A DNA stretch of 64,000 bases from JAIBJN01 sp963825255 (lineage in GTDB: Bacteria > Actinomycetota > Thermoleophilia > Gaiellales > Gaiellaceae), in contig CAWGSF010000009.1 in assembly GCA_963825255.1 (NCBI GenBank), positions 558,001 through 622,000 of the forward strand, written 5' to 3'. Positions 26,525-35,369 of the stretch are shown one piece after another; the stretch's first letter is position 1; each line of letters opens with the position of its first letter. Both the position numbers and the translations under genes were made by a program. Under the pieces are notes generated by a model. It saw nothing but the letters and a program-made list of their open reading frames with translations, was not told the DNA's origin and did not search any database.

Positions 26525-26568
26525 AGATTAGTCGCTCGCTCACAAGTAACAGACTGTTACTTGTGAGC
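26525..26568 (-). promoter_or_regulatory. putative leaderless promoter plus perfect palindrome upstream of the ABC exporter
   Basis: On the minus strand the -10-like hexamer TAATCT (26530-26525) ends 7 bases before the exporter ATG. A perfect inverted repeat, arms of 14 bases separated by GAC, occupies 26538-26568 and covers the expected -35 area. The arm is GCTCACAAGTAACA. The repeat also contains the stop codon of the upstream glycosyltransferase gene. Its AT content is much higher than its surroundings. An operator for a dimeric regulator is the simplest reading; an mRNA hairpin at the upstream gene's end is the alternative. Confidence 0.5.
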
Positions 26569-27534
26569 CGGCGGTCGCCAGCTCACGTCCGCGGCCGCGG
26601 CGTCCGTCGCCACCGCCGCGTCGAGGCCCAGCTCGGCGGCCGCCTCGGCCGGCGCGTCGCCCGTGAGGTAGTCGACGAGCGTGTCGAGATCGCGGAAGGC
26701 GGCATCGCGCAGGGCCACGCGCGCGGCCTCGTCTCCGCTCGCGTCGTCGCTGGTCCAGAAGCTCGCATGCCGGCTCCCGGCGCCGTGGTGATACACGAGG
26801 TCGCCGTAGATGCCCGCCAGCAGGAAGTGGACGTTGCGCGCGTTGCTCCGGCGGAGGCGGCTGACCCGGCCGCCGGCCTCGAGCACCGCGGCGGTGAGGT
26901 TCTGGCCGACGTCCTGCCCGCCCTCGCGCGCAAAGTTGATCCCGAGCTCGCGCAGCGTGTCCCGTCGCACCGCGAAGCAGCTCGGGTGGACGTAGGGCGT
27001 GATCTCCGGAGCCATCTCGTCCCGCCAGACCCCGGCGATCGAGGCGCCGTCGCGCAGCCGGCCCAGGAGGTTCTCGAGCCAGCCGTCGCGGATGGGGAAC
27101 GAGTCCGTGTCGAGTGTGACCACGTACTCGGTCTCCTCGGGGATCTCGTCGAGAAGCCGGTCGAGGGCACGGCCGTGCCGGACGTCCTTGTGCTCCCGTG
27201 CCGAGAAGACCGAGACGTGCGCGCTCGCCTCGAGCAGCTCCAGCTGCTCCGGCAGGGCCGAGTTGTCCCAGACGTAGACCGCGTACGAGCCGTCGGGCGT
27301 GTGCCGCTCCAGCCGCTCCAGGCAGAGCCTGATCCAGGGGAACCGCCGAGCCTCCTCGACGTCGAAGGAGTTGGCGCTGTGGCGGTCGAAGCCGTTGACG
27401 AGGAGGATCGCCGTGCGCGTCCTCGACGGCCGGGGCGCCGGGCCGGTCAGCCGCTCGCGCACCTGGAGAGCGGCCCGCCCGAGCGCACCTCGACCCTTCG
27501 TCACACCCTGCACGGAGGGCACGATAGCTGCCAT
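26557..27534 (-). CDS. glycosyltransferase-like protein (GT-A fold, GT2-related)
   Basis: A 325-residue protein. After a basic N-terminus, TAILLVNGFDRHSANSFDVE starts an atypical GT-A domain; YVVTLDTDSFPIRDGWLENL contains the expected Asp-x-Asp sugar-nucleotide/metal motif, followed by YVHPSCFAVRRDTL, usual for acceptor-side loops. A C-terminal extension rich in alanine ends in PPAHK. ATG 27534 is chosen as it avoids overlap with the divergent methyltransferase gene. The stop codon is inside the palindrome before the ABC exporter. The sugar it transfers cannot be told. Confidence 0.75.
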   Translation of the reverse strand: MAAIVPSVQGVTKGRGALGRAALQVRERLTGPAPRPSRTRTAILLVNGFDRHSANSFDVEEARRFPWIRLCLERLERHTPDGSYAVYVWDNSALPEQLELLEASAHVSVFSAREHKDVRHGRALDRLLDEIPEETEYVVTLDTDSFPIRDGWLENLLGRLRDGASIAGVWRDEMAPEITPYVHPSCFAVRRDTLRELGINFAREGGQDVGQNLTAAVLEAGGRVSRLRRSNARNVHFLLAGIYGDLVYHHGAGSRHASFWTSDDASGDEAARVALRDAAFRDLDTLVDYLTGDAPAEAAAELGLDAAVATDAAAADVSWRPPAHK

Positions 27535-27564
27535 GATCGAGGCCGACCCCCGGATGGCACGCCC

Positions 27565-28377
27565 GTGACCAGGCACGACTTTCTCAGGGAGGTTCACCGC
27601 GCGTACCGTCCTCGTTCGTACCTCGAGATCGGCGTGAACCTCGGGCGCAGCCTCGCCCTGTCGCGGACGAGGACGATCGCGGTCGACCCGGCGTTCAAGG
27701 TCACGGCGGAGATCGAGTGCGACCTCCAGCTCGTCCGCGCGACGAGCGACGACTTCTTCGCGCGCGAGGACGGGCTGGCCCACTTTCCCGACCGCATGGT
27801 GGATCTCGCGTTCATCGACGGGCTCCACCTCTTCGAGTGGGCGCTCCGCGACTTCGCGAACGTCGAGCGGCACGCGCGCTGGACGAGCGTGATCGTCTTC
27901 GACGACGTGCTACCGCGGAGCGTGGGCGAGGCGTCCCGCGACCGGGCCGGACGGAAGGCGTGGGCGGGGGACGTCTACAAGGTCGCCGAGGCCCTCGCCC
28001 GCCACCGGCCCGACCTGCTCGTCCTGCCGCTCGACGTCGAGCCCACCGGCGTCCTCGTCGTCCTCGGGGCCGACCCGGCGAGCCGGGTGCTCGACGAGCG
28101 CCACGACGCGATCGTCGCCGACCACGCCCACGCCGACCCGCAACCGGTGCCGGACTCGGTGCTCCGGCGCGAGGCGGCGTTCGACCCGGAATCGCTACCC
28201 CTGAGTCTCTGGGAAGAGCTCCGGAGCGCGCGGGACGCGCGCCGTGCCCGGGAGGACGGCTGGGGCTCGATCCGGGCGTCCTTCGAGGCTGCCGCGCGCC
28301 CCGCCGAGCCGCGCGCTCCCCTGCCCGACCCACCTCCGCGGCGCCGGCGCTCGCTCCGTCGCCGACTGCGGCGATGA
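27565..28377 (+). CDS. SAM-dependent methyltransferase (Methyltransf_24-like)
   Basis: A 270-residue protein from a GTG start. The SAM-binding strand-loop is YLEIGVNLGRSLAL, the next acidic strand TIAVDPAFK, and LAFIDGLHLFEWALRDF with VIVFDDVLP follows; these match the class I methyltransferases often found in glycan clusters. The C-terminus is Arg/Pro-rich (PPPRRRRSLRRRLRR). The stop overlaps the next glycosyltransferase start as ATGA. It could methylate a sugar hydroxyl of the glycan. It is divergent from the glycosyltransferase at 26557 across only 30 bases. Confidence 0.78.
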   Translation: MTRHDFLREVHRAYRPRSYLEIGVNLGRSLALSRTRTIAVDPAFKVTAEIECDLQLVRATSDDFFAREDGLAHFPDRMVDLAFIDGLHLFEWALRDFANVERHARWTSVIVFDDVLPRSVGEASRDRAGRKAWAGDVYKVAEALARHRPDLLVLPLDVEPTGVLVVLGADPASRVLDERHDAIVADHAHADPQPVPDSVLRREAAFDPESLPLSLWEELRSARDARRAREDGWGSIRASFEAAARPAEPRAPLPDPPPRRRRSLRRRLRR

Positions 28378-29346
28378 GCTCGGGGCCGGACAGGCCGAGG
28401 GCGGGATCGTGCTTCGTCATCGCCACCCGCAACCGGCACGACTACCTCCTGAACGCCGTCCGGAGCCTGGCCGACCAGACCGTCCTCCCGGCCGAGCTCT
28501 GCATCGTCGACGCGAGCGACGAGACGCCCGCCCGCGCGAGGATCGAGCAGCTGTGCGCCGACGCCGGGATCCGGCTCGACTACGTCCATCCCGCGCCGCG
28601 CGGCCTCACGATCCAGCGCAACCTCGGCATCGACCGCACCGGTGGCGACCCCGTGTTCCTGATCGACGACGACGTCTGGATGGCGCCGGACGTCCACGAG
28701 GAGATCCTCGCCGAGTACGAGCGCTGGGGCCCGGAGCTGGGCGGCGTGCGCGGCTCCTGGCTGCGGCCGCCGGCGCCCCACCGGGCGGGAATCGTCTGGC
28801 GCAGGTTCTTCGGCATGGAGGGCTGGTGGCCCGACGCGAGCGGCCGGGTGAAGCCCGGCTTCTTCACCGAGGCCGTGACCGTCCCGGCCGACGTCTGCAG
28901 GGTCGAGGCCTTCAACGGCTGGTTCATGTCCTTCCGGCGTGAGGTCTTCGAGCACGAGCGCTTCGACGAGAACCTGGCCGGCTACGCGTTCAAGGAGGAC
29001 GCCGACTTCTCGTACCGCGTCTCGAAGCGCGGCTACGTCGCTCGTGCAGACGCCGAAGGCGCGCATCGACCACCTGAGGACGTCCTCGCAGAGGCTCTCC
29101 CCTCACGACCTCCAGCGCATGAACATGGCGAACCAGCTCTACCTGCACAAGAAGAACATGCCGCAGACCCTCAAGTACCGGGCGGCGCTCTGGTGGGCGC
29201 TGACCGGGACGCTGGTCCTCAACGCCGGCAAGGTCGTCCAGACCCGGGATCCCGGGTACGTCACCGGGATGCTCGCGGGCGTGTGGGACCAGGCGCGGGG
29301 GCGGGGGCTGATCGACCCGACGGCCGCGCGGGATGGTGGAGACTGA
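28374..29346 (+). CDS. glycosyltransferase family 2, frameshifted
   Basis: About 323 residues after repair of one shift near 29045. It has SCFVIATRNRHDYLLNAV, LCIVDASDETPARARI and the metal motif FLIDDDVWMAPDV, then the acceptor-side EAFNGWFMSFRREVFEHERF. After SKRGYVA the frame changes; the other frame continues as LVQTPKARIDHLRTSSQR to a stop at 29346, consistent with one lost base. The resemblance is to rhamnosyl- or galactofuranosyl-type GT2 enzymes, but the sugar is uncertain. It is part of the plus-strand run from 27565 to 31129. Confidence 0.85.
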
Positions 29347-29362
29347 CGGTCGCGGCGTTACG

Positions 29363-30512
29363 ATGCCGCGGGCGATGAAGGGTCTGCGGGCGCTCATGTG
29401 GGGATCGCTGGGCCTGATCGCGTGGACGCACGCGGGCTATCCGCTCTTCGCGGCGGCAGCCGGGCGCGTCCGGCGCTACGCGCCCCGCGCCGACGAGGAG
29501 TTCGTTCCCGAGGTCGCCCTCGTCGTCGCCGCCCACGACGAGGAGGCCGTGATCGAGGAGCGGCTCGAGAACGCCCTTCAGCTCGACTACCCGCGGGAGC
29601 GACTCGAGCTCCTCGTCGCTTCCGACGGCTCGACCGACGGAACCGGCGCGGCCGTGCGGCGCTTCGCCGATCGGGACGTTCGCCTCCTCGACCTCCCCAG
29701 GCAGGGGAAGACCGCGGCCCAGAACGCCGCCGTCGAGGCGACGACCGCCGAGGTGATCGCCTTCTCCGACGCGAACTCGCTCTGGGAGCCGGATGCCCTG
29801 CGGCTGATCGTCCGCAACCTCGCCGACCCCGAGGTCGGATACGTGTGCGGGCGCCTGGAGCTCGAGGATCGAAACGGCGGCGACAACCGGGAGGGGCTCT
29901 ACTGGCGGTTCGAGCTCTGGCTGCGCGAGCAGGAGTCCGCGTGCGGGTCCATCACCGCGGGCAACGGGGCGATCTACGCGGTGAGGCGTTCGGCCTTCCT
30001 CGAGCTCGGGCCCGAGCACGGCCACGACATCGCGCTCCCGTTCCGGCTCCGCCGCCGCGGCCTGCGCTCCGTCTACGAGCCGGACGCCGTCGCGCGCGAG
30101 CGCGCCCTGGCGACCACCCGGGGCGAGTGGGGGCGCAAGGTACGGATCCTGTCCAGGGGCTGGTGGGAGGTCCTGCGCGGCGGGATGCTCGACCCCCGCG
30201 GCCAGCCGCCGCTCTACGTCGTCGCCATCCTGTCGCACCGTCTCGTCCGGTACGCGAGCGGGCCGCTGCACGTCGTGCTCCTCGCCTCCACCATGCTCCT
30301 CGCTCCCCGCGACCGCGCCGCCCGGAAGCTTCTCGGGCTCCAGGCCGGCTTCGCCGGCGCTCGCGCTCGCGGGCTGGCGCCGACCCGGGCTCCCGGTGGC
30401 TGGGGCGGCCTGGTACTACGCCGTGGTCACGCAGGCGTCCCTCGCCGGTCTCGTGCGCGTGCTCGCGAACGGCCCGCACGCGACCTGGGTGCCGACGCGG
30501 GACGAGCCGTGA
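29363..30512 (+). CDS. membrane glycosyltransferase family 2, frameshifted near its end
   Basis: About 382 residues after repair of one shift near 30355. An N-terminal hydrophobic segment (LMWGSLGLIAWTHAGYPLF) precedes a GT2 domain: EVALVVAAHDEEAVIEERL, LVASDGSTDGTGAAV, and FSDANSLWEPDAL for the metal motif. EQESACGSITAGNGAIYAVR and the RGWWEVLRGG segment recall cellulose-synthase-like processive or membrane-bound GT2 enzymes. The correct C-terminal frame (LALAGWRRPGLPVAGAAWYY) has another membrane segment and ends with GTGA, overlapping the sugar transferase start. Confidence 0.85.
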
Positions 30513-31129
30513 CCGAACGCGGCTACGAGGCGGCGAAGCGCGCGCTCGACCTCGGCATCGCGACGTCGGTGGGCGTCCTCACCGCGCCGCTCCTGGCCGC
30601 GATCGCCATCGCGGTGAAGGCGGAGGGAGGAGGCCCGGTCCTCTTCCGACAGGAGCGGATCGGGCGGCACGGCCGCCCGTTCCGGATCCTCAAGTTCCGG
30701 ACGCTCGCGGGCCGGCCGCCCGTCGATCCGGCCGACTACCTCCTGTCGGCGTCCGACCCCCGCATCACCCGCGTCGGCGCCTTCCTGCGCCGCTGGTCGC
30801 TCGACGAGCTCCCCCAGCTCTGGAACGTGCTCGGCGGGGACATGAGCATCGTCGGGCCGCGGCCGACGCTCCGCTACCAGGTCGAGGAGTACGACGACTT
30901 CCAGCGCCGGCGGCTGGAGGTGCTCCCCGGGGTGACGGGCTGGGCGCAGGTCTCGGGCCGGAACGAGCTCTCCTGGCCCGAGCGGATCGTGCTCGACGTG
31001 TGGTACGTGGACCACCGCTCGCTCTCGCTCGACCTCCGCATCCTCGCCGCCACCGCGAAGACGCTCGTGCGCCCGCGCTCGATCTACGGCGACGCTCAGG
31101 GCGACTGGGGCGAGCGCGAGGGCGCCTAG
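30509..31129 (+). CDS. initiating phosphoglycosyltransferase (PglC/WbaP C-domain-like bacterial sugar transferase)
   Basis: A 206-residue monotopic phosphoglycosyltransferase. A single re-entrant hydrophobic helix (ALDLGIATSVGVLTAPLLAA) precedes the catalytic region: LFRQERIGRHGRPFRILKFR, RWSLDELPQLWNVLGGDMS, IVGPRP, and LPGVTGWAQVSGRNE. This family transfers a phosphosugar from a nucleotide sugar to undecaprenyl phosphate, starting glycan repeat-unit assembly on the inner membrane face. Its length matches PglC rather than the five-helix WbaP form. It is coupled to the GT2 before it, and the PglD-like gene meets it tail to tail with a 4-base overlap. Confidence 0.93.
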   Translation: MTERGYEAAKRALDLGIATSVGVLTAPLLAAIAIAVKAEGGGPVLFRQERIGRHGRPFRILKFRTLAGRPPVDPADYLLSASDPRITRVGAFLRRWSLDELPQLWNVLGGDMSIVGPRPTLRYQVEEYDDFQRRRLEVLPGVTGWAQVSGRNELSWPERIVLDVWYVDHRSLSLDLRILAATAKTLVRPRSIYGDAQGDWGEREGA

Positions 31130-31792
31130 ACCTTCGACCGCATCGGCCGCGCGGGCACGCCGGCGACGCGGGCGCCGGCCGGGACGTCCCTGACGACGAC
31201 CGCACCGGCCGCGACCAGCGCGCCGGCCCCTATCTCGATTCGCTCGATGGCGACCGCGCCGATCCCGACGTGCGCCTCCTCGCCCACGACGGCGAGGCCG
31301 GCGAGGCGGGCGCCCGGCCCGACGTGCGCGTGCGCGCCGATCCGGCAATCGTGCTCCACGATCGCCCCCGTGTTGAGGATGACGTCGTCCCCGATCACGG
31401 CGCCCGCGTTCACGATCGCCCCCGCGAGGACCTGGACGCCGCGGCCGAGCTCGGCCCACGGCGAGACGACCGCCGAGGCGTGCACGATCGGCGGGACCTC
31501 GAAGCCGATCGCCAGGAGGCGCTCGAATACCTGCTTCCGCGCAGCGCTCGAGCCGACTGCCGCCCACCCCCGCGAAGGCGTGGGCGACCCCCTCGGCCCG
31601 CAGCCGGTCGACTTCTTCCGCGGCGACGACGGGGAAGCCGAGGAGCTTCGAGCCCGCCCGTGACGCGTCGTCGTCGGCGAGCGCCACCACCTCGAATCGG
31701 CCCGCCGAGCGGATCGCCTCGAGGACCGACCTGGCATGTGTCCCGGCGCCGATGCCCAGGATGGGGAGCGATTCCGTCGCCTCTGCGCGCAC
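31126..31792 (-). CDS. PglD/NeuD-type sugar O- or N-acyltransferase, frameshifted
   Basis: About 221 residues after repair of a shift near 31560. The N-terminal sugar-nucleotide-binding part reads LPILGIGAGTHARSVLEAIR and VVALADDDASRAGSK. After HAFAGVG the frame changes to GSSAARKQVFERLLAIG, and a left-handed beta-helix of hexapeptide repeats follows (ILNTGAIVEHDCRIGAHAHV), ending in VRDVPAGARVAGVPARP. The family acetylates amino sugars in UDP-sugar pathways such as that of bacillosamine. It lies next to the PglC-like gene, the usual partner, which supports an acylated amino-dideoxy sugar as first sugar of the repeat. GTG start; TATGAT lies 6 bases upstream. Confidence 0.88.
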
Positions 31793-31837
31793 GGGCCGAT
31801 CATACGGCCGGCTCCCGCCTCGCTAGCATCCGCGCGC
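31793..31837. promoter_or_regulatory. divergent leaderless promoters between PglD-like and sulfotransferase genes
   Basis: Within 45 bases, TATGAT (minus strand, 31804-31799) lies 6 bases from the PglD-like GTG and TAGCAT (plus strand, 31824-31829) lies 8 bases from the sulfotransferase ATG. The two promoters must overlap in their -35 regions, so the genes may be co-controlled or compete. Confidence 0.5.
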
Positions 31838-32800
31838 ATGACCGCGAGCGCGCCCCCGCTGCTCCTCCTCGGAGTGCGCCGGTCGGGGACGACGCTCCTG
31901 CGCGTGATCCTCGATCGCAGCCCGAGCATCGCCGTCCCGGACGAGTCGTACTTCGTCCCGCAGCTCGCGGCCCGGCACCGCGGGGGGATCGACGTCGGCG
32001 AGTTCGTCGACGACCTCCGGCGGCTCGGCACGCTCGTCGAGTGGGAGGTCGACCCGGAGCGGGTCCGGCAGCGGCTCCATCACGGAATGCCCATCGGCGC
32101 GGCCATCGCGGCCGTGTACGAGACCTATGCCGCCGACCGCGGCAAGGAGCGCTGGGGCGACAAGACGCCGATGTACATGGAGTACCTGCCGCTCCTCGAG
32201 CGGCTCTTCCCGGACGCGGTCTACGTCCACCTCGTCCGCGACGGGAGAGACGCGGCGACCTCGTTCCTGGCCATGCCGGAGGGAATCGTCACCCGCACGT
32301 GGGCGCACCCGCGCTCGGTCGCGGACTTCGCGTGCCAGTGGCGGACGGAGGTCGAGGCTGCCCGGCGCCTCGGCGCGCGCGTCGGCTCGCGGTGCCGCGA
32401 GGTGCGCTACGAGGCGCTCGTCGCCGATCCCCAGGCGGAGGTCGAGCGGATCTGCGCCTTCGCCGGCCTGACGTTCGACCCCGACATGCTCCGCTACGCG
32501 GAGGACCCCGGCGTCACGCGGCGACCGCACCAGCAGCGGCTCAACCGGCCGCCGACGCCCGGTGTCCGCAACTGGCGGAACGAGCTCGGGACGGAGGACG
32601 TCGAGGCCTTCGAGGACATCGCCGGCGGGCTCCTGGCCACGCTCGGGTACCCGCTCTCGACCGCGGCGCCGAGGCCCCCTTCACGGCGCGCGCAGGCGCG
32701 ACTCGCGTCCTACCGGGCCCGGTCGTGGGCCTGGCGGGCCACCGGCGGCGCCGTGCAACGCTCCCCGCTGTGGCGCCGCCGGCACCCGGCCCTCGTCTAG
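31838..32800 (+). CDS. PAPS-dependent sulfotransferase (Sulfotransfer_3-like)
   Basis: A 320-residue protein with the 5'-phosphosulfate motif GVRRSGTTLL at 12-21, DESYF at 35-39, KERWGDKTPMY at 103-113 and the 3'-phosphate motif VHLVRDGRDAATS at 130-142. It belongs to a different subgroup from the three other sulfotransferases in the window, so each may use its own acceptor position. The C-terminus is basic (RRAQARLASYRARSW). TAGCAT is 8 bases before the ATG. Its promoter region is shared with the divergent PglD-like gene, whose own -10 begins only 20 bases away. It overlaps the convergent propeller gene by 4 bases. Confidence 0.9.
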   Translation: MTASAPPLLLLGVRRSGTTLLRVILDRSPSIAVPDESYFVPQLAARHRGGIDVGEFVDDLRRLGTLVEWEVDPERVRQRLHHGMPIGAAIAAVYETYAADRGKERWGDKTPMYMEYLPLLERLFPDAVYVHLVRDGRDAATSFLAMPEGIVTRTWAHPRSVADFACQWRTEVEAARRLGARVGSRCREVRYEALVADPQAEVERICAFAGLTFDPDMLRYAEDPGVTRRPHQQRLNRPPTPGVRNWRNELGTEDVEAFEDIAGGLLATLGYPLSTAAPRPPSRRAQARLASYRARSWAWRATGGAVQRSPLWRRRHPALV

Positions 32801-34083
32801 CTGCCGTCCTCGCTCTCGGGTGGGCTGTTCTCGCCCCGGAAGGCGAACAGCGTGTCCCCGAGGCTGAAGTAGTAGTGGCGGTCGGTCGCGATGCCGGGCG
32901 AGTAGCGGCCTTTCGAGCGCCGCCACACGATCTTCCCGTCTCCCGCCCGCACGCCGACGGCGTTGCCGTCGAGGGTCGCAGCGAAGACGAGGTCGCCGAC
33001 CACGATCGCCGGGCCGAGAATGCGGCCGCCGATGGACGTCGACCAGGTCAGCTTGCCGTCGGTCGCGCGCAGCGAGCGCAACTTCCCGTCGAAGGAGCCG
33101 ACGTAGACGTGGCCGTGCGCGATCGCCGGGGTGGCATAGCCGAGGCCTCCCATCTGGTAGGTCCAGAGCACGCGGCCCGTCCTGCCCGAGAAGGCGACGA
33201 CCTTGGCCGCTCGCGACGTCGTGTAGACGCGCGGGCCGTCGGTGGACGCGCTCGCGTAGAAGCTCTCGTACCCGAGGAAGTTGCGCCGGACGTACGTGCT
33301 CCAGAGCTTCTTCCCGTTTCTCCGGTCGAGGCAGAAGACCGCCCCCGCGTACGTGCTCACGCACAGTCGGCGGCCGAAGATCGAGGGGCTCGAGTTGATG
33401 CGGCCGCCGGTATCGTACGCCCAGCGCACCGCGCCCGTCCGCGCGTTGACCGCGAAGACACGCCCGTCCGTCGAGCCGAAGTAGGCGGTGTCCTCCACGA
33501 CGACGGGGGACGACTCGACCTTGGCGCCCGTCCGGACTCGCCAGACCTTCCTCCCGTCCTCGCGGCGGTAGGCGGTCACCGTGCCGCTGTGCGAGCTGAC
33601 GATCACGATGTCCTCGTAGATGGCGGGCGACGAAGCCGTGAAGCCGCCCGGGTCGAGCTGCCAGAGGATGCGACCCGTCTTGGCGTCGACCGCGAGCGTC
33701 CGCCCCTTCTGGAGGTTCACGTAGAGGACACCGTCGCAGAAGGTGGGGGGATACTCCATCGTCCACCGGAACGTCCGCCTCCAGAGGACTCTCGTGGGGC
33801 GGCCGAGGTCGATGTCGGGCCGGCTCAACGCCCGCTGGGGGCTGCCGCCGAAGAAGCGCCAGCAGGTCTCGGGCGGGGGCAGCTCCTCGGCCTCGGTCGT
33901 CGTGGGGACGGTCCCCGTGTCGACGAGCCCGGTGTCGGCGGTCTCGACGGAGACGCCCGCCAGCTCCGTGTCGAGCTCGCCCTGCGGCGGTTCCTTGTAG
34001 CGGAACTCGTAGAAGGCGAACGCCGCCCCCCCGAGCGCAAGGAGGGCAAGAGCGACGACAGCGAGCACTACCCTCCGACGCAT
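32797..34083 (-). CDS. membrane-anchored PQQ-like beta-propeller protein
   Basis: A 428-residue protein with an N-terminal signal anchor (VVLAVVALALLALGGAAFAF), a Thr/Glu/Pro-rich linker to about residue 75, and seven or eight repeats of the BamB/PQQ type. Repeat examples are LAVDAKTGRILWQLD, VTAYRREDGRKVWRV, VFAVNARTGAVRWAYD and VVAFSGRTGRVLWTY. No dehydrogenase catalytic residues were identified, so it is read as a structural extracytoplasmic protein. Similar propellers support envelope assembly or bind surface polymers. It ends against the sulfotransferase gene and starts 17 bases from the divergent GT4. Confidence 0.85.
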   Translation of the reverse strand: MRRRVVLAVVALALLALGGAAFAFYEFRYKEPPQGELDTELAGVSVETADTGLVDTGTVPTTTEAEELPPPETCWRFFGGSPQRALSRPDIDLGRPTRVLWRRTFRWTMEYPPTFCDGVLYVNLQKGRTLAVDAKTGRILWQLDPGGFTASSPAIYEDIVIVSSHSGTVTAYRREDGRKVWRVRTGAKVESSPVVVEDTAYFGSTDGRVFAVNARTGAVRWAYDTGGRINSSPSIFGRRLCVSTYAGAVFCLDRRNGKKLWSTYVRRNFLGYESFYASASTDGPRVYTTSRAAKVVAFSGRTGRVLWTYQMGGLGYATPAIAHGHVYVGSFDGKLRSLRATDGKLTWSTSIGGRILGPAIVVGDLVFAATLDGNAVGVRAGDGKIVWRRSKGRYSPGIATDRHYYFSLGDTLFAFRGENSPPESEDGS

Positions 34084-34100
34084 CCCGCGAAGCGGTCATT

Positions 34101-35369
34101 ATGCCGACGGCCGCGGAGGGCCCCTCCGGTTCGGCGATGCCCGTGAGTGACGACGACCAGAGAAGCACGATCTACGTGACGGCGCGCTTTCCGTACGGCG
34201 CGACCGAGCCGTTCCTCGTGCCCGAGATCGAGGAGCTCGGTCGGCAGGGCTGCCACGTGACGATCGTCCCCACGCGGCCGAACGGCACAGTCGTCCACGG
34301 GGACGCGGCTCGCCTCATGGCTCGGACCGTCGCCGCGCCGCTCGTCTCGCGCGGGATCCTCCGGTCCGCGGCCGCCGAGACGGCGAGAGCCCCCGGCGCG
34401 GTGGCGGCGGCGCTGGGCGACGTGCTGCGAAGCCGCGGCCCGCGCGTCGCGGCGAAGAACCTCGCGGTCTTCCCCAAGGCGCTCTGGCTCGGGCGGCATG
34501 CCCGCGAGCGCGGCGTCCGGCACCTGCACGCCCACTGGGCGAGCACGCCGGCGACCCTGGCGATGGTGGCCGGCAGGGTCTCCGGGATCCCCTGGAGCCT
34601 GACCGCGCACCGGTGGGACATCGCCGAGGACAACCTGCTCGCCCTCAAGGCCGAGCGCGCCTGCTTCGTCCGGGCGATCAGCGAGCACGGGGCCGAGGAG
34701 CTCCGCGGGATCGTCGGACGGCCCGGCTGGTCGCCCTGGGTGCTCCACATGGGCGTTCCCCTTCCCGCCCCGGCCGCCGGGGACGCCCCGCCGGAGCCCC
34801 CGCTCCGCGTCCTGACGGCGGCTCGGCTCGTTGAGAAGAAGGGGCACGCCGACCTCCTCGCGGCGGTGGGGCTCCTGAAGGAACGAGGCGTCCCGGTCCG
34901 GGTCGACCTCGCCGGTGACGGGCCGCTCGGGCCGTCGCTCGCGGAGCAGGTCGCGTCCCTCGGGCTCGAGGAGGAGGTCGTGTTTCGCGGTAACGTCCCG
35001 CACGAGGAGCTCGTGCGCGAAATGGCCGGGCGGGAGTGGCACGCGGCGGTCCTCCCGAGCGTCGTGACGAGTGACGGCGAGCTCGAGGGCATCCCGGTCT
35101 CGCTCGTCGAGGCGATGGCCTGCGGGCTGCCGGCCGTGGGCACGGACGCGGGCGGGACCCCGGAGCTCCTCCGTGACGGAGCGGGAATCGTCGTCCCGCA
35201 GGGCGACTCGAAAGCCCTCGCCGCCGCCATCGAGAGGCTCGCGGGCGACCCGGCCCTGAGGGCCGAGCTCGGCACGCGCGGGCGCGAGCGTGTCCGCGAG
35301 GCCTTCGCGGCGGACGAGGTCGCGACGGCGCTCCTCGCCCGGTTCCGCGACTGCGATCTGCCGCGCTAG
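34101..35369 (+). CDS. glycosyltransferase family 4
   Basis: A 422-residue GT-B fold enzyme. The N-terminal domain reads IYVTARFPYGATEPFLVPEI with HLHAHWASTPATLA; the C-terminal donor-binding domain has TAARLVEKKGHADLLAAV, VDLAGDGPLG and the E-x7-E motif within EGIPVSLVEAMACGLPAVGT. It most resembles retaining GT4 enzymes adding hexoses to lipid-linked glycans; SqdX-like sulfoquinovosyltransferases also belong to GT4, so a role with UDP-sulfoquinovose is possible but not shown. ATG 34101 or ATG 34137 may be the start. Its stop overlaps the convergent znuB by 4 bases. Confidence 0.88.
   Translation: MPTAAEGPSGSAMPVSDDDQRSTIYVTARFPYGATEPFLVPEIEELGRQGCHVTIVPTRPNGTVVHGDAARLMARTVAAPLVSRGILRSAAAETARAPGAVAAALGDVLRSRGPRVAAKNLAVFPKALWLGRHARERGVRHLHAHWASTPATLAMVAGRVSGIPWSLTAHRWDIAEDNLLALKAERACFVRAISEHGAEELRGIVGRPGWSPWVLHMGVPLPAPAAGDAPPEPPLRVLTAARLVEKKGHADLLAAVGLLKERGVPVRVDLAGDGPLGPSLAEQVASLGLEEEVVFRGNVPHEELVREMAGREWHAAVLPSVVTSDGELEGIPVSLVEAMACGLPAVGTDAGGTPELLRDGAGIVVPQGDSKALAAAIERLAGDPALRAELGTRGRERVREAFAADEVATALLARFRDCDLPR

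Noticed and set aside
26538..26568. Intrinsic transcription terminator
   Set aside because: The hairpin is AT-rich rather than GC-rich and no T-run follows on either strand; an operator fits better.
29398..34146. A 1,582-codon open frame on the plus strand
   Set aside because: It runs through several clear genes on both strands and reads as an Arg/Pro/Ala-rich product, as expected from shifted frames in very GC-rich coding DNA; no domain pattern is present.
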